Shown here piece after piece: positions 43,839-45,628 of a stretch of DNA of 45,628 bases. The stretch covers positions 1-45,628 of the forward strand of contig NZ_AODQ01000023.1 of the NCBI RefSeq assembly GCF_000348925.1. The letters are read 5' to 3'. A model generated the notes under the pieces. That model was not told the origin of the DNA. It worked only from the letters and a program-made list of their open reading frames with translations, and searched no databases. The stretch is from Cesiribacter andamanensis AMV16 (GTDB taxonomy: Bacteria; Bacteroidota; Bacteroidia; Cytophagales; Cyclobacteriaceae). Positions within the stretch are counted from its first letter, which is position 1. Every line of letters begins with the position of its first letter. Made by a program: the position numbers and the translations under genes.

Positions 43839-44612
43839 CTACAGGTCTCTGCCTCTGTCTCGGTCAAGATCCCGCTTGCTGTCGATATGCTTGTCTGACT
43901 TGATCTTATCGACATCCACATCGGTTTTGCGGGCGGTTTCATGAATGGTTTCTTTGTGGGTGCTGCTTTCTTTGCCAACCCGCACTTCTTCCACCACACG
44001 TGATTCTTTATTAACCAGCGGTACTTCGGCATGCTCCACTACTTTGCTGCTGCCTTCCTTAAAGGAATCGAAGTCGCGCTGGCTGGCGGGGCGGTCTACC
44101 GGCCGGCGGTCTACGTGCACATGTTCCTCGCGCAGGCGCAGGGTTTCCTCAATAGGCTTTTCGATGATGCGGCTGCGCAGGCGCACACCCCCGGTCGTTA
44201 CTTCTTTTTTGCCTACCTCCACATTTTCTTCAATGATGGGGATGGTCTTGTCAGTACCCTGGCTTCCGGCCTGGTTTCCGGAACGGTAGCGGGCGGCATG
44301 CTCGTTGGCATCCAGGGCGCCGAACTGGTCCAGAATGGCAGCGGCTTGCTGGGCTTCGCGCTTGTCCTGCGCATGTACGGTTACCACCGAGTTGCGGCGG
44401 GCCACCTCGGTATGGTTGGTGGCATCATCACTGCTACCAAAGAGGTTGCGGAAAAAGTTGCCGATGCTGCTGTGGTCATCGTCCTTGTCGGCCGAGGCCC
44501 GGCGGGCATGCACGTCAATATGTTCTCGTTTAATTCCCTGGTTTAGCAGGGCCTGTACGGCATCTTGGGCCTGATCAGGCTTGTCAAATAGGGCTACTAC
44601 GGAATGTCTCAT
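43839..44612 (-). CDS. DUF2382 (YsnF/AvaK) stress protein with N-terminal YflT-like domain
   Basis: 257 aa. The N-terminus (about 1-105) resembles the general-stress YflT/17M domain: MRHSVVALFDKPDQAQDAVQALLNQGIKREHIDVHAR and later EVARRNSVVTVHAQDKREAQQAAAIL. The second part (about 125-215) is a DUF2382 domain (IPIIEENVEVGKKEVTTGGVRLRSRIIEKPIEETLRLREEHVHVDRRPVDRP). A highly charged tail (DKIKSDKHIDSKRDLDRDRGRDL) is probably disordered. Likely cytosolic stress or desiccation protein; the biochemical role is unknown. It starts 21 bp after the neighbouring DUF2382 gene. Confidence 0.88.
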   Translation of the reverse strand: MRHSVVALFDKPDQAQDAVQALLNQGIKREHIDVHARRASADKDDDHSSIGNFFRNLFGSSDDATNHTEVARRNSVVTVHAQDKREAQQAAAILDQFGALDANEHAARYRSGNQAGSQGTDKTIPIIEENVEVGKKEVTTGGVRLRSRIIEKPIEETLRLREEHVHVDRRPVDRPASQRDFDSFKEGSSKVVEHAEVPLVNKESRVVEEVRVGKESSTHKETIHETARKTDVDVDKIKSDKHIDSKRDLDRDRGRDL

Positions 44613-44633
44613 AATTTAAAAAATAGTTTGGTT

Positions 44634-45200
44634 CTACAAATGGTCCCGTTTTTCGGGATCCTCTTTGGTTGAAGAACCGGAAGTGGGCTGCCTGTTGAGG
44701 CGTACCTCTTCCTTTTTGAGGGTAAGGGGGTGGGAGGAGTGGGCGTGTTTTTTATGGCGGGTGATGCGTACCTCTTCCACCAGGATGAGTTGTTTTTCGA
44801 TCACCTCCTCAAAAACCGGAATGATGATTGTAGTGCCCTCCTGGCGGGGGGCAGGGGGATTATCATCCACATAGCGGGGCGTTACCGCTACGCGTTGCAG
44901 GCTTACCTCTTCCTGGCTTGTGCTGTCCTCTACCGTTATGTCTTCTTCGTGTACCCGCTTGCGAAAGCGAATGCTGCCGGTTTGCTGCAGCTCCTTGCGT
45001 ACAGATGGCCGCTCTTCTACCACAGGGATGGTTTTTTCCTCCAGGTGCTGGTCAGCTTTTGACACTGCAGGAGAGGGGGAAGATGAATGGGGTCTTTTCC
45101 GATCTTCTCCTGCTGGAAGAGGGGGGGCTTGTGCCTTTAGCTCTTCAATGGTCTTACGGATTCCCTGCAGGGTTTTATCATGCTCTTCTCGTGCCTTCAT
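44634..45200 (-). CDS. DUF2382-domain protein
   Basis: 188 aa. A charged, possibly coiled N-terminus (KAREEHDKTLQGIRKTIEELKAQ) is followed by KTIPVVEERPSVRKELQQTGSIRFRKRVHEED, the DUF2382 pattern. A second related strand pattern follows (TTIIIPVFEEVIEKQLILVEEVRITRHKK). Tandem with the other DUF2382 gene, so probably one operon with a related job. Confidence 0.85.
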   Translation of the reverse strand: MKAREEHDKTLQGIRKTIEELKAQAPPLPAGEDRKRPHSSSPSPAVSKADQHLEEKTIPVVEERPSVRKELQQTGSIRFRKRVHEEDITVEDSTSQEEVSLQRVAVTPRYVDDNPPAPRQEGTTIIIPVFEEVIEKQLILVEEVRITRHKKHAHSSHPLTLKKEEVRLNRQPTSGSSTKEDPEKRDHL

Positions 45201-45545
45201 CGTATGGGTGAATTAGCGTTGGTCAACTTCACTTTATTTTTGCTGCGCCCTCTACTTTTCTTAACGGAGTCAGCGGCAGAGGGTTGGGCAAAGGGGTAGG
45301 CATAACCGCAAAAGCAGCCAAGGAGGGGAGAGGAGAGACCGCAGGCAACAGTCAGCTGCAAGAGGAGCGAAGAAAGCTGTTTCTCCACTGCTTTTCCTAA
45401 TCTTTACGAGCCTAACTTCGTACCTTATGGAGAGCAGAATAGCCTTCTCTCAGCAGAAGCATAGCTGGGAAGGAAAAACGGAGATAGGAAAAACTGAAGC
45501 GGGGGCTATTCTATAGCATGTAGATACGCCATTGGCGCCCGAGTT
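45201..45545. other. Spacer with nested inverted repeats
   Basis: 345 bp. AGAATAGCC (45436-45444) pairs with GGCTATTCT (45504-45512), and inside it 45443-45454 pairs with 45464-45473. It could be a leader RNA of the rightmost gene. No exact TAnnTTTG box seen for either flanking gene. Confidence 0.35.
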
Positions 45546-45628
45546 ATGAAAGTTGCCGTAATAGGGTCAAGGACCTTTTCTGATTATGAATTGCTTAAGC
45601 AGACCCTGAAATGCTATTATATTTCTGA
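45546..45628 (+). CDS. YspA-like SLOG-family protein, 5' fragment
   Basis: Only 27 codons are inside the window: MKVAVIGSRTFSDYELLKQT and on. This N-terminus is typical of the YspA/cpYpsA-related SLOG family (DUF2493), predicted nucleotide-binding Rossmann-like proteins. No more can be said until the rest is seen. Confidence 0.75.
   Translation, partial: MKVAVIGSRTFSDYELLKQTLKCYYIS

Overview
This window looks like chromosomal DNA of a gliding-type member of the Bacteroidota, probably a Cytophagia-like lineage. That is an inference from gene content: gldA-gldF-gldG, a DUF3667 protein, a MraY with the extra loop common in this phylum, TonB-dependent receptor machinery, and promoter -7 boxes of the TAnnTTTG type. 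Most genes are GC-rich. I see no insertion sequence, phage, CRISPR array, tRNA or rRNA.

Layout. 1-5.0 kb holds mostly minus-strand metabolic genes: a partial sugar-nucleotide epimerase, an assimilatory APS/PAPS reductase (cysH), a DUF3667 membrane protein on the plus strand, and a fahA - flavin reductase - secreted plug-like protein cluster. 5.2-13.8 kb holds valS, a two-domain membrane protein of unknown function, an alpha/beta hydrolase with a 57-residue membrane protein, a polyprenyl diphosphate synthase and a TonB-dependent receptor. At 14.0-15.2 kb is a TlpA-like thioredoxin lipoprotein on the minus strand. The 564-bp AT-rich gap at 15.25-15.81 kb is the richest noncoding stretch. It has MraZ-box repeats at both ends, DnaA-box-like 9-mers and AT-rich tandem repeats.

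15.8-31.2 kb is a complete division and cell-wall (dcw) cluster on the plus strand: mraZ, rsmH, ftsL-like, ftsI, murE, mraY, murD, ftsW, murG, murC, ftsQ, ftsA, ftsZ, closed by a strong terminator. Together these genes make UDP-MurNAc-pentapeptide, build and flip lipid-linked precursors, crosslink septal peptidoglycan and assemble the Z ring. 31.4-37.7 kb holds an FMN reductase, purine nucleoside phosphorylase, DinB, a secreted unknown, a MATE exporter and a serine hydrolase. 37.9-42.2 kb is the gliding ABC transporter operon gldA-gldF-gldG plus a DUF4340 protein, followed by dnaN. The right end has two DUF2382 stress proteins and the first 27 codons of a YspA-like SLOG protein.

The most notable anomalies are as follows. 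Three genes (ftsW, a serine hydrolase, gldG) carry single-base frameshifts at or beside short G/C runs, and murG has no ATG/GTG/TTG in frame before its glycine-rich loop. Sequencing error is the simplest explanation, since ftsW and murG are normally essential. Of possible biological interest are an exact 18-bp MraZ-box copy in front of the tlpA-like gene and the origin-like architecture of the gap before mraZ.
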